From Leucosporidium creatinivorum (lineage: Eukaryota; Basidiomycota; Microbotryomycetes; Leucosporidiales; Leucosporidiaceae): a stretch of DNA of 64,000 nt. The translations under genes were made by a program, and so were the position numbers. Of this stretch, positions 36,395 through 46,708 are shown one piece after another. Position 1 is the first letter of the stretch. Every line of letters begins with the position of its first letter. Location: positions 724,808-788,807 of the forward strand of contig BCKL01000001.1 in assembly GCA_001600635.1 (NCBI GenBank), written 5' to 3'. The notes beneath the pieces were generated by a model. It did not search any database. It had not been told where the DNA came from and saw nothing but the letters and a program-made list of their open reading frames with translations.

Positions 36395-37606
36395 TCACCA
36401 GCGCTTCCACTCCACTTCGGCGCCCCGAGCTGAGCAGGCCTGCTGCACCCTCAACATCGATTTCTTGCTCCTCTGATTCCTGTCATCCTTGTCGCTCCAA
36501 CATGAGACGAAGACTCGGCGCAGAAGCGGCAGCGAGCCACGAGAGCGAAGGAGCTCGAGGAGGACGGCCTCCTTGACGTTGATATTCACAATGTCGAGGA
36601 TTTGCAGGGTGGCCGGAAGTTGGGCGAGGAGGTGCGCGTCGTTGAAGGCTGTCGCGTGCTGGGTGGGACCAGGCGTCCAAAGTCGGAGCTTGCGAAGGGT
36701 GAATGTGGCGCGGAGCATATCGAGGATGGCTTCGCCTTGCTCCTCTTGCGTCAGATCGTTGTGTTGTACGTGAAGTAGCTCCACATTCAGCGTCGTGAGG
36801 GCTGAGAAGGGCGAGAGCACGAAGCCGGCGTCCTCCTCGATGCTGCCGTCGCCGACGATGCTGAGAGTTGTCAGGGAGGCTGACGAGTGGTGCGTGATGT
36901 AGTCAAAGAATTCGAAGGAAGTTGGATGCCTGAGCTCGAGTGACTGGAGCCGGAACGTGGGAGGAGGACTGAGGTCGGGGGCGTTCGAGCAAAATGGCTC
37001 GCGAGGAGGATCCAGGAGTTCGAGGTGGACATCGGAGCAGTCTGTTATGACGAGGTGCTGGACGCTAGTGAGGGACGCCAGCATTGAAAACGCTTGGTGC
37101 CCCCACCACTTTGGTGAGATGTAAACGCCGAACGTCTTCAATCTCGGACCGAGTTGCGAGATGGCCTCGTCAATCGCTCCAGCTCCCTCGTTGTCCTCGA
37201 AGAGCTCGATGCCAAAGGAGGACAGGTTCGGGCATCCATGTTTGAGTAATTGGAGCACGCCCACGGCGCTACTCATCTCGGCAGGCGAGCCTCCGACCGT
37301 GATCCTGGTCTTGCGTACAAGCTCGGCGAGGTGCGGGTGTTGGGCGAGGGTATCAAACAGCAGCAGGTGTTCGTAGCTCAGAGCCTCGGCGAGCTCCGTC
37401 CCTTCATGATGCTGAGGTGAGCGATCGTCGTCATCCTCCATACGACCGAGGACGGGGAAGTCAACGTTGGAGTCGAGCTTTGGTCGAGAGAGTTGGAGGA
37501 AGACGGAGGAGGTGAGGCAGCAGCTTGGGAGGGTGCGCCGACTGATCCAAGGGATGTATGAGATTATTTCAGCGACGAGCTCGGGAGGGAGTTGAGTTTG
37601 GACCAT
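36395..37606 (-). CDS. F-box-like protein with leucine-rich-repeat-like body, single exon
   Basis: An uninterrupted frame of 403 residues, ATG 37606 to TGA at 36395. The start LPPELVAEIISYIPWISRRT, followed by TLPSCCLTSSVFLQLSRP, fits the F-box / basidiomycete F-box-like motif, which docks on SKP1 of an SCF ubiquitin ligase. The rest shows irregular leucine-rich spacing (CPNLSSFGIELFE, SVQHLVITDCSDVHLELL, FRLQSLELRHPTSFEFFDYI, LTTLSIVGDG, LTTLNVELLHVQ, TLRKLRLWTPGP, TLQILDIVNINVKEAVLLEL), probably a substrate-binding solenoid. Such proteins are expanded, often single-exon families in basidiomycetes and their targets are mostly unknown. Having no intron is out of line with its neighbours; a leader intron at 37667-37734 is likely. 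Confidence 0.82.
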   Translation of the reverse strand: MVQTQLPPELVAEIISYIPWISRRTLPSCCLTSSVFLQLSRPKLDSNVDFPVLGRMEDDDDRSPQHHEGTELAEALSYEHLLLFDTLAQHPHLAELVRKTRITVGGSPAEMSSAVGVLQLLKHGCPNLSSFGIELFEDNEGAGAIDEAISQLGPRLKTFGVYISPKWWGHQAFSMLASLTSVQHLVITDCSDVHLELLDPPREPFCSNAPDLSPPPTFRLQSLELRHPTSFEFFDYITHHSSASLTTLSIVGDGSIEEDAGFVLSPFSALTTLNVELLHVQHNDLTQEEQGEAILDMLRATFTLRKLRLWTPGPTQHATAFNDAHLLAQLPATLQILDIVNINVKEAVLLELLRSRGSLPLLRRVFVSCWSDKDDRNQRSKKSMLRVQQACSARGAEVEWKRW

Positions 37607-38303
37607 GGCGAGAAGGGGAGGACGACGAGGGCGAGCGGGACAGGGAGGGAGGGGATAGGGCGGTAGCTGCGCGGGTTCCAGAAAGAGAGTCAGCGTTGAT
37701 CCTCGCCTTTTCCTCGTCCATCGAGCCTACTCACCTAGTCGACCTTTGCAGCACGCGCAGTGAGCGAGCGAGTCCAGCGACGGCTCCGAGCGGCGAAGCA
37801 GCAGCGACCAGTTCTGCAGTCGAGTCCGAAAATCAGCTCAAGCACTATACTTCTACTCTCTCTGCTGCTCACTGACCTCTGAGCCCTTCAGCAAATCACA
37901 AACAAACGGCAGCGAGCGGACGAGGCTTGAGGGCGGTCGACGTGGGCGAAGCTGTAGGGGAGTGCTGAGGGGGTGTCGAGATACAGCAGAGGGTGATAGA
38001 GCTTCCTTCTCGTCCTAGTCGAGCTTTGCAGGCGAGCGAGCGAGTCGAGACGAAGAGACGAGTGAAACGCAGGAGAGCAAGAGGCGAGCTCGAGACGGCC
38101 AATTCGAGTGGGAGGAGGACCGAGCTCAACTTCGGAACGGACCAGCTCGAACGTAGTCACAGCTCATTCCTGTGTCGCTCTGTTTCTGTTCTTCTGGGTT
38201 GCGAACCGACGGCCTCGTCGTCGCTGATTGACAAGCCGAGCCTTTTCAAAGCAGCCCCGAGCTCGCCGATAATACCTGAGAGCTGGCACAAGGGTAATTG
38301 CGC
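37607..38303. other. Leader (with intron) and promoter of the F-box-like gene
   Basis: No supported coding sequence. On the minus strand 37734-37667 has all the marks of an intron (GTGAGT donor, GCTGAC branch, CGCAG acceptor) and lies about 60 bases upstream of the F-box ATG, so the 5' leader is probably spliced. The rest should be promoter and the 3' UTR of the MYND gene. Confidence 0.5.
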
Positions 38304-39579
38304 TTAGTCTACATCACTGCTGATCCGTACATCCTCGTCGCTCTCCTCCACCTTGGCGCTCGTCTTCTCCACCTCAGCGCTTCTCGTCTCCACCTCGAGA
38401 TATTTCGCCTCGGCGCTCGGCGGACCGCTACCAATTCCCATCGCCTGCACGCCGGGAAAGAGCTCCTTGCAAATGAGCGGTATCGGTTGGAACTTTGATC
38501 GTCCCTATGAGAAGACGAGGTCAGTATCGGCGAAGGGGTGGGCTCGCCCTCAGCGGCCTCACTCGGCTCGAGACTCACAGTCCTCGTGTCTAGGACCTCA
38601 ATGCCCCAGCGATCAAAGTTATGGGGTGCATCGGGTGCGGTGGCGCGTGCAGCTTCCGCTCCAACGCTCAAAATCCAATCCTCGAGGCCCATGAGAGCGT
38701 AGAGTCGCTTTCCTGGGTAGGAGACGTTGAACATGCAGTGCTCTCGCCACTGCGGGTTCGGTGGGAGGGTGTAGTGATCGGCCATGAGGTTGTAGCGCTT
38801 CTTGGGGCTGATGTGGAACGGCCAATCTTGAGCAGCGAAGGAGAGTTAGTTCGCACTCGGCGTCGAAGACGAGTGCGCAGAGGGACGACAGACTCACATT
38901 CCTGGATGCTGGCTGACTCAGCAACCGCAATGAAGTCGATCATCACTGCTGCACGTTCTTCATCTCCATAGTAGTTGTCGACAGGTCCTGCATACTCGGG
39001 CATGAGGGTCCGAATATTGTCCCGCTGGCTGGGTGGCGAGCCCTCCAGTAGGCTCTTCAGCGTCCTCGCTTCGACCGACTGAACCTTGAAGCAATCGTGC
39101 AGCTTGGCGGGTTTGGGCTCATAATGGAAGACGAGGTGGAGGAATTCGGTTGAGACGACCGAGTTGGGCTGGCCGACGCGGAGTGCTGAGCGACAGGCGA
39201 GGATGATGCCGTCGATGAGGTAGGGCTTGAACTCTTGGATGTCCTGCATGAGGCAGACCGAAGTAGGCTGCATCAGAGCCCGCTCCTCGATTTTGGTGAC
39301 CGATTTCTCGCTTCGGCGGCACATGGCCTTATGAGACGGCCACATTGCGACCTGTGAGAGCAGAGGCGCGTTAGTACTAAGCCACAAATCTGGTTTCGGC
39401 GTAAACGGGGACCTGCCTGGCAGTCTCGCGAGCAGCTGGAGGCGAGAACGACAAGTCAGCTCCCTTTCTCCACACCGAGAACAGTGCATGAGCTTGACCC
39501 CTGCTCCCTCCAACTTGCCGCAAACGATGCAGGCCGGCCGGACCTTCTTCTCGAGGTACAGAGTCTTAGCGGGAGCCAT
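38304..39579 (-). CDS. MYND zinc-finger protein
   Basis: The N-terminus carries a MYND finger assembled from three exons: CIVCGKLEGAGVKLMHCSRC, then CSRDCQ from a 19-nt microexon (39417-39435), then VAMWPSHKAMC. The ligands follow the usual C-x2-C ... C-x2-C ... C-x3-C pattern (last pair in SRDCQ) and the W-x2-H-K-x2-C end. MYND fingers bind proline-rich peptides. The body (SVCLMQDIQEFKPYLIDGII, STEFLHLVFHYEPKPAKLHD, YYGDEERAAVMIDFIAVAES, LYALMGLEDWILSVGAEA) matches no domain I can name; basidiomycetes have many such MYND proteins with unclear roles. The C-terminus holds short repeats (EVETRSAEVEKTSAKVEE). Start at ATG 39579 (MAPAK); an in-frame ATG at 39657 would add 26 residues. Confidence 0.8.
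39352..39475 (-). other. 40-nt intron, 19-nt microexon and GC-AG intron in the MYND finger
   Basis: In gene order: intron 39475-39436 (40 nt, GTGTGG donor, GCTGAC branch, CTCCAG acceptor), microexon 39435-39417 (19 nt), intron 39416-39352 (65 nt) with a GC donor (CAG|GCAGGT) and CACAG acceptor. Using the nearby GT four bases downstream as donor would shift the frame and lose the last ligands, so the GC donor is the better reading. Confidence 0.6.
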
Positions 39580-40446
39580 AGCAGTAGAGCAGACCGAGTT
39601 GCGAGCTGGTTCGAGTAGCTTGTGATAGTACTTCGAGGGTGTAGCGAAGAAGCGCAAGTAGACGTCGAAGTCCCAGCTGGGAAGCGGTCGACATCGCGAG
39701 GGGGCTCATGCTGAGGAGGATATCTGAGAAGGCTAACAGCAAGTAACCGACTCGCTCGCAAAGCGACTGCTTCGACTCGAAGTGCAGAAACTCTCGGCGC
39801 GCTGGCGTCTCTTTAGCTCGGCGCCGAGCTCGCTTCAAGCAGCGCAAGCAAGTTGAATTGTGATGACCTACAATTACAGAGAAACTGCTGCGAGCGCTTC
39901 TGCGGCGCTTCTGCTGTGTCTTGAAGGCGATTCCGAGCGAATGAGCTGTCTGGCGAGCAGCTGGTGAGCAGAGCAGGAAGCGAGCGCCGAGCAGGCTCTC
40001 TTGCGAGTCTCGGGGGCTTCCCCTCTCCGAAATATCCTTTTATCGTGCAGAAAACCAAGATTGCATCCTTTTATCTCCACCGCTACCGCTGCCTCAGACA
40101 GCCATTGTGCTTGAGGCCGCCGTTGACCCTCCATTGACCGAGCGCCGAGGGTCGAAAGGGGAGAGGGGAAGGGGAGAGACCAGCCGTGGACCGAGCCAAG
40201 CCGGCGTTCAAAAGTCGCAAACGATGTGAAAAGCCAAGAGACCGAGGACAAGCCTGGCTCTGGGAAATAAGGTAGAAAGAAGCAAGGGGTATAATCGAGG
40301 GTCGTGGGAAGGGGAACGTGAAAGGCGAGGCGAGGATGGGGTATCATGTTTGGGAGAAGAGACTATATTGCGAGATGGAGATGGGAAAGCGCTGGGCTGA
40401 TAGGGATAGGAGGGGGACGGGGAAAGGGCCAAGAACCGAGAGCCTC
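39580..40446. other. Promoter of the MYND gene and 3' UTR of the barwin-like gene
   Basis: 867 bp without a supported gene. 39941-39960 resembles 32138-32157. Short open frames on the minus strand (for example 40347-39874) lack neighbour-like codon use and splice partners. Confidence 0.5.
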
Positions 40447-41623
40447 TTAAGCCTGAGCTGCCTCGACGGCGGCGTTGGCGAGACCTCCCATAGCGAGGAC
40501 GAGCTGGGAGAGCGAGTCGAGGTTGCCTCCAGCTTCGATTGAGGGAGTGGCGGCCGCAGCAGCGGAGGAGGAGGACGAGGATTTGGCGCTCGAGGTGGTT
40601 GAGCTGGACGACGAGCTCTTGGAAGTGGTCGTCGAGGACGAGGTCGTCGAAGTGGTGGTGGTGGTCGACGAGGTAGTAGTTGTGGTTGTCGTGGTCGACG
40701 AGGTGGTGCTCTTGGTCGTCGTGGTCGTAGGGGGAGCTTCGGTCGTAGTCGGCTCGGGAGTCCAAGACGAGGTAGAGGGCGTCCACGCGGAAGTGGTCGT
40801 GGTGGTAGTGGGCTCGGGGGTCCAGGGAGTAGTGCTGGGGGTCCATTCGGTGGTCGTCGTCCTCTTCTCAGTAGTCGTTGTTGGCTTGGGCTCCTCGGTG
40901 GTGGTCTGCTCTCCTCCGCCCGAACCTCCGACCCAGCTCATGTAGAAGACTCCGACGTCCTCGCTGGCGAAGTGCGTGAAGAGTCCAGGAGACATGTCGA
41001 GTCCTCCGTAAGGGCACGAGGGGCAGGCGTCGAGGACCTGAGCCTGAGCCGACTTGCCGCCTGAGAAGAGCGCCGCAGGTCAGTTTCTCGGCCATGGACC
41101 TCGGCGGGATAAAGAGCGACCTACCGTAGGAGATGGTGATGGTTTGGAAGCACCACGAAGATACAGCGCCCATGTCTCCGTACTGGTCGGCGTTGAGGGC
41201 CACCATCTGCAGAACAACAAGGCGTGGTCAGGAACTGAGGTCGCTCACGAGGCCGGTGCGCGTGCACTCGATGCTGCTCGACCGCTCTGTACTGCAGCAG
41301 CGCATCGAGATGCACCATAGCACGAACTTGTAACTCACAAAGTCACTGCCACTCGAGTAAGTACCGCAAGCTCCGAGGCCGGGAGCAAAGAAGGTAGCCC
41401 TTCCGCTGAAGGCGCGCTTGGAAAGCTGCTTCTTGTCATCTCCCTCCCTGATGGCCAATCCACTATCCCTGCCTTCGACAACCGAGTTGCGCGCGACCTT
41501 GCCGAACCGCTTGGCGTGGCTCAGTTGGTGGTTGGCGTGGTGAGGCGCCGACGAGGCCCCGGCGGACGAGGAGAGCGTCGAGAGGGCGAGGGCGACGGGG
41601 AGGAGAGTAGTAACGCCGAACAT
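40447..41623 (-). CDS. Secreted double-psi beta-barrel (barwin/expansin-like) protein with Thr-rich tail
   Basis: Signal peptide from ATG 41623 (TLLPVALALSTLSSSAGAS), a propeptide-like region ending DDKKQLSKR (a possible KR cleavage site), then the barrel: FSGRATFFAPGLGACGTYSS, GSDFMVALNADQYGD, ITISYGGKSAQAQVLDACPS, CPYGGLDMSPGLFTHFASED, VGVFYMSWV. The GACG, DACPSCP and DLSP-like motifs define the fungal DPBB family that includes small secreted, wall-associated and expansin-like proteins; most have no known enzymatic activity. A Thr/Ser-rich stretch of about 130 residues follows, with a repeated WTPST/WTPEPTTT unit, likely O-mannosylated. The end (LSQLVLAMGGLANAAVEAA) is weakly hydrophobic and may be a GPI signal, though it is not a strong one. 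Two introns in the barrel; the tail is one exon. Confidence 0.87.
40751..40851 (-). repeat. 60-bp direct repeat coding WTPEP/WTPST units
   Basis: Two imperfect copies with a 60-bp period (starts at 40751 and 40811) within the Thr-rich tail of the barwin-like protein, each coding a WTPST-x2-WTPEPTTT unit. Unit number in such coding repeats often varies between strains. Confidence 0.55.
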
Positions 41624-42278
41624 GATGTACTACAGGTGCTTGACTGACTGCTGGACGGCCGAGCGTTGGATTCGAGGCGAACAAAGGCGGTGCGGCTGAG
41701 TTTGTGTTGGTCGAGGAGACGGACGCGCTGGGAAGGAACCTTGAGAGGTGTAGGACGTTAAACGAGAGTAGGAGGACCGGCCGCCGAGAGTGTTACTGCT
41801 GTAGGTGAGTAGATGAAACGAGTGTGGAGTGGTCGAAAAGAGACGGGAGCGGGGCAAAATGAAAGGCAGGTCGGCGAGGGGCAGAGACGCTCGCTTCGGC
41901 TCAAGGGGGTCGGCGCACGGTCCCCTTGGGGCCTTTGTTCAGGAGCAGGACCGCCGACACTTCTGTACTCGACTGCACACCTTTGCTGCTCTGTACTACA
42001 GCTTGCCTCTCGTAAAATCTTGCACAGGAGCATTCCAGCCTGACGAGCGTTGAGAGACTCTCTACTCGGCGCCAAACATCGACTCGTTCGGCTTGTCCGT
42101 CATCGCATCCTGATCACATCTCGACAGCATCTGAGGCAGAGCCGAAGACACGTCTGAGGTCAATCTGCAGCCCTCTCCGTCTTCGAGACAGCCTCTCGCC
42201 CGCTCGCGAGAGCCAGCCCTTCTCGCCGAGCGAAGATCGAAAACCGACTGCTTCCAGACAACATGTGTACTCATCTCT
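41624..42278. other. Promoter of the barwin-like gene and 3' UTR of TAF6
   Basis: 655 bp without a supported gene. Both flanking genes read leftward. Confidence 0.5.
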
Positions 42279-44140
42279 TCACTCCTCCATCGCAATACCC
42301 GCTTCCTCATCTCCCCCCGTCGCCGCAGCGCCAGGGATGGCCTCGAAGATCTCCCTCCCTCCGCGATCCCACCACTCGGCGACGGCTTGGCCGAAGAGAG
42401 GTCCATAGCGGTCTTGCAGTTCGGAGATGGGTGGTGCAGTGGCGAGAGAAGAGTCGTCCGAGTCGGTCGAGAGGAGGGAAGCCTTGAGTACGTTCTGTAG
42501 CAAAGGGAAGGTCAGCTCGGCGCAAGCAAACGAAGCGATCTCGGACCACTCACAAAGACCTCACGAACGACCTCTGCCCTCTCTCCCGCTTCCGTCTCCT
42601 CCTCCGACTCCAGCGTCTCTCCCAACGCCTTGAGCCCCCCTCCAAGCCACTCCCTAACCGCCTTATTCCCACCCATGCCCCCCACAATCCCGCTGAGCCC
42701 CCTCGCCGCACCCCATCGCGCACCAAGTCCACGCGACTCGCCACCAAGACCGCGAAGGAGGGTTTTGGTGATGCGTGGTCGGAGGGAGGGGTAGGCGGCG
42801 GAGTGGCGGGTGNGGAGCAGGTGCAGGAGGGAGGAGGCCGAGGTGCGGATTTGGAGGGGGGAGGGGTAGGCGTTGGGGACTGGTGGGGGGAGGGAGGAGG
42901 TGAGCAGACAGGTAAGGACGGGTGGTGTGAGTTGGTGAAGCTGTGGAGAGGGAGCGAGTCAGAGGAAGCTTCGGAGGGCAAGGAGAGAGCTCGGCGCACG
43001 TAAGGCTCGATGAAGAGCGTCGGGTTCTCCAGCATAGCGTGGAAAAGGTCCAATGCCCGCTCGAGAGCCGAAAGGTCGTCCAGGTGGTTCGCAATCTGTA
43101 CCTCGAAAGTCAGCGACACACTCCCAGCGCACCATCGCCGACGTCGGCTCACCTGCTCTCCTCCCCATCCCACAAGGTACGGCACCAGCTGATGCAATCC
43201 CGGATCGCTCCTCACACTTCCCAACGCCGCATCCCTCATCTCCTGACTCGAGCTCCCACCAGCACCCGCCGTCCCGAGCGCTTCGGTCAAACGAGTAAAG
43301 TAGAGCTGCAGCTCGCGCGACAGGACGTGCTTGACCAAGGGGGTGATGGTCGACCCTGAAGCGTCGGTAGTGGAAGCGTTGGCGGTGATGGAGGCGCGGG
43401 GGGCGAACTTGGCCAGCTCTGCGAAGAGGGACGGTCAGCGAGAGGGGAGAGCTGGAGGAGCGGTAAGACGCACCGGCAGGCGATGGGTTCTCCTTGATCA
43501 GTGGCTGGACACCCTCGATAGCCAGCCAATGAGCTGTAGAAGCAGATGCAACAGGTCAGCGTCGGCCCTACCCAGCTCCGCGTCGAAACGGCAAGCTACT
43601 CACCCGTGAAGCTGACGTCTCGGGGCACGCTCGGCAGCTCGCTCTTGAGCACCTTGCTCAGGTCAATCTCCTCGTCGTCGACATGGTACACGATACCCGT
43701 CGGGGTCACAGTCTTCTTGAACGGGAGATGCGAAGTCGAAGCGAATCCCCAGAGCGGCTCGAGGTTGCGCGCCTTGAGAGCATGGTCGACGTCTTCGACC
43801 TTGAGCCGTGTACGGCGAGAGTGTCGCATGAACTTGATGGATTCCTACGAGTTGCAGCAAGGTCAGCCTGCGCCGGAAGCGAGCTGGGAAAGCAGGGAGC
43901 CTAAACGCACCTCGATGATCTCCCATAGACGGTACTCGACGTCTCCTGCAAGAGCAGTAGCCACCTCATCAGGTAGACTAGCGATGCCTACAGACTCGGC
44001 GACGTCCTGTGGAAGTGAAGCGAGCGAGAGATGAGCCTGAGAGAGCCGTTTGGATGGGAGAAAGCGAAGCTGTAGCTCACCTTGACCGAGTCCTTCTTCC
44101 AGATACCAGCAGCTGTAGTGTTTGCTTGTCCTCTTGCCAT
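42279..44140 (-). CDS. TAF6: TAF6, histone-fold subunit of TFIID (and possibly SAGA)
   Basis: TAF6 pairs with TAF9 through a histone fold and forms part of the TFIID core at RNA polymerase II promoters. The N-terminal fold is complete: IWKKDSVKDVAESVGIASLP, DEVATALAGDVEYRLWEII, ESIKFMRHSRRTRLKVEDVD, HALKARNLEPLWGFAS. The linker reads [36 protein letters not shown], both family hallmarks. The HEAT domain follows: VKHVLSRELQLYFTRLTEAL, IEPYLHQLTPPVLTCLLTSS, RTSASSLLHLL, YPSLRPRITKTLLRGLGG, GARWGAARGLSGIVGGMGG. The end reads YGPLFGQAVAEWW. About 480 residues. An unread base (n) lies at 42813, inside the HEAT exon; the reading frame passes through it without a break. Head to head with the gene at 44267. 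Confidence 0.92.
42813..42813. other. Ambiguous base (n)
   Basis: The single unresolved base in the window, in a G-rich run on the + strand inside the TAF6 HEAT exon. It leaves one codon undetermined and does not disturb the frame. Confidence 0.95.
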
Positions 44141-44266
44141 CCTGAGCCTGAAGCCTTGAGCCGAAGTGCGAGAGCCAAAGTCTGACGAGTGAGCGGAGAG
44201 AGGGCAAGGAGGGAGCGAGGCAGCTTGAACTCCTCCAGTTCGCTGCTGAGCTCTGTTCGACCAGCT
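44141..44266. promoter_or_regulatory. Bidirectional promoter, TAF6 / Pro-rich protein
   Basis: Only 126 bp between the two start codons, including both leaders. No TATA box is clear. The closest head-to-head pair in the window. Confidence 0.5.
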
Positions 44267-46340
44267 ATGGCACCACAGGATCGCTACAGCTACCCGCCGC
44301 AGAGGTCCTACCAGGGTTCCTACCACCGTACACCTTCTTACCCGCCCGCTCGCGGGCCTCCTCCTCCGCGCCAGCAGCAGCAGCTCGCGCCCGACGACGG
44401 CTGGGGCTCGCCGGCGGTAGGAGGCTACAGCAACGGAGTGCAATTTCAGTACTACCCCTCGCCCGCGCCGACTTACAACGACTCGTTCAATCGCCCTTCC
44501 CGAAGCGACTACCGCGACCCCTTCCCTCCCGCTCGCGACGATTTTGGCCGCTCGGCGCAGGCCCCAGCTCCTCGCTGGTCGAATAGCTACGGTCCGGAGC
44601 CATCTTACCCGCCTACTTATCACCGCCCACCCCCTCGCAGGAGGGGCGCCGGGCGGTACACCCCTTCGCAGGCGGCGTACGGCTCTCCGCCGAGGTCGAT
44701 GAGCGGAGGGTATAGAGATCTCGACATCTCTCCGGAGGCCGTCAAGGTCAAGTACACCCTCAAGCCTAGCCCAGCACCTCAGCCGCAACCTGCCCCTCCT
44801 CCGCCCGCACCTCGCATCGTGAGTCGCTGCTCAAGCATCGCCGAGCTCAAGAGCAAGCTGATCTCGATCCTCCCTTCGCAGTACGACTACGGCGACCTCT
44901 CGACCTCCATCGTCTACTGCTGTCGTCCCATCAACCACCACGCCTTCATGCTCCTCCAACCCTACCCTCACCTCGAGCTGCACTACGTCCCCTCCCTCGC
45001 CGAGCTCGAGCGTGAGATCGCAGAAGCGGAAACTGACACCTCGGTAGCTACGGTCCCTCGTCGCAAGTGCTTCGTCACTCCCATCGGAGGTTCGGACGAC
45101 TATGTCGCACGCGTGAGGAAGGAGATGGAGGGCATCCCGCTCTATTGGCGTCATGCGATTACCGTCGAGGTGCTCGAGGAGGAGCTCGAGAAGGATGAAG
45201 CGTTTGGCGTCAGCAAGGACCCCACCCTTCAGCCTCCCTCTGCCTCGGATGGCCGGAACGATCAATCGTCGCGCTCGCAGGACCGCCACGAGTCGGTCGA
45301 ATTGGGGACGGCGAGGAGAAGGCCCAAGGTCGCGCTCGCTCCCGTCGCCGAGAAGGCAGAACTACTCGCCATCGAGCGCCACGAGTCGGAAGATTTTTCG
45401 TCGACTGTGCTCGCGCTGGAAGAAGCAGCGGCGGACATGGGTCGCGAGGAGGGCGAGATTCTCGACTCGGCGGCGATGCCAATGGCGAGCGGAAGGCAGC
45501 AAGAGGAATCCGCATTTGGCTCCAGTCCCACGTCATCGAGGAAGCGTTCACGTTGGGATAGTGATGGCTCGTCGAAGAAGAGCTCGCATCGCGACAGCAG
45601 TGAGGGTGCCGAGGTGAGATGCGCTCGGCGAAACCCCAAGATAGGTCTCCCGCCAGCGACAGTTGCTGATCGTCTGTCTACCCGTCCACAGCAGGCGCAC
45701 AAAGCGGCCAAAGCTCTCGAGCATGCATGCAAGAAGCAACGTCGCAGCTGCAACGCTTGGGCGCTGAAGAATGCGGAGCCCGTTGACGAGGCGACGAGGA
45801 GGGCTGACGAAGAGCCGGTACTCGGCGAGCGACACCGTGGGATCTGGGATCTGTACGGCGAGGTGAGCTGTATTCTCCTGAGTCAACTCGGGGCTCCTAC
45901 ACGGCGTGGCTGACCTCTTATCGCTTTGCTTTCATCCTCCTCAGCCCCTACACCACATCCCTCCTCAGATCCAAGTTCTTATGGCGCGAGCTCTCCGCGA
46001 TGCAGCTCAACCGACGAGGCTTCAGCTCTACGACCACCCCGAAGCCTACCAGCAGCTCAGCCAAGCCGCGCCGTGGTTCCTCACCCTCCTCGAGCCTGTC
46101 AGTTTGGCCTCCACCTCGCTCGTGCTTCTCGAGCTTACTCTTCTCTCTTCTCTTTTTCTCCTATCCTCTCGATTCTATCTCCTACTTTCACAGCTCACGA
46201 CCAAGCCCGAACCCGTCTACTCCGCCACCCACACCAACTCGACCGAGCTCCCCGCCGACGACGCCGAAGCTTGGGCCCAAGATCCCCTACCTACGCAGCT
46301 GTCGGGAGCAGGCCTCGACGTCAGTGATTTGAGCTTCTGA
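44267..46340 (+). CDS. Unrecognised protein with Tyr/Pro-rich N-terminus
   Basis: About 600 residues. The first 170 are disordered and rich in Tyr, Pro, Ser and Arg (YSYPPQRSYQGSYHRTPSYP, PPPRRRGAGRYTPSQ), in the style of RNA-binding or phase-separating proteins. A structured-looking block follows (CSSIAELKSKLISILPSQYD, YCCRPINHHAFMLLQPYPHL, CFVTPIGGSDDYVARVRKEM, IPLYWRHAITVEVLEEELEK). Then comes a charged region with KRSRWDSDGSSKKSSHRD and EEGEI, reminiscent of splicing-related proteins, and two short downstream exons (AHKAAKALEHACKKQRRSCN; PPQIQVLMARALRDAAQP). It ends DVSDLSF. No signal peptide or membrane segment. A nuclear RNA-linked role is a guess from composition only. Introns near 45615-45692 and 45862-45942 and one more near 46100-46193. 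Confidence 0.65.
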
Positions 46341-46708
46341 GGTTTCTTCGACTTCCATAGACATTCGCTTCTAGCTTGTCCTTGTCTTTTCGCCGTTCTT
46401 TCGCAGCCTCTCGGCGCTCCCCGTGTACTTCTCACCTTGCGGCCCGATCAATAGCTCCGAGATGGAGGATATACGTCTGCAAATAGGTCCAGCTTCTGCG
46501 ACACTTCTCCGCACAAGACACAAGATGGCGAACGAGCTTCTCGGTCGACAGCTCGGAGATGAGGCAGGCGGGCCTGCGCGAGTCCACTTCCCTCCTCAAA
46601 CCTGCACCATAAGCTGAAGGACGACGGATCATTCGAGTAGTATAGCAACAATAACATCTTCTCTAGTACAAACCACCGAGCCCTCTCATTCACGCCGAGC
46701 TCTCGAGC
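46341..46708. other. Convergent 3' region
   Basis: The Pro-rich protein gene and the Zn2Cys6 gene end here. Nothing else seen. Confidence 0.5.
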
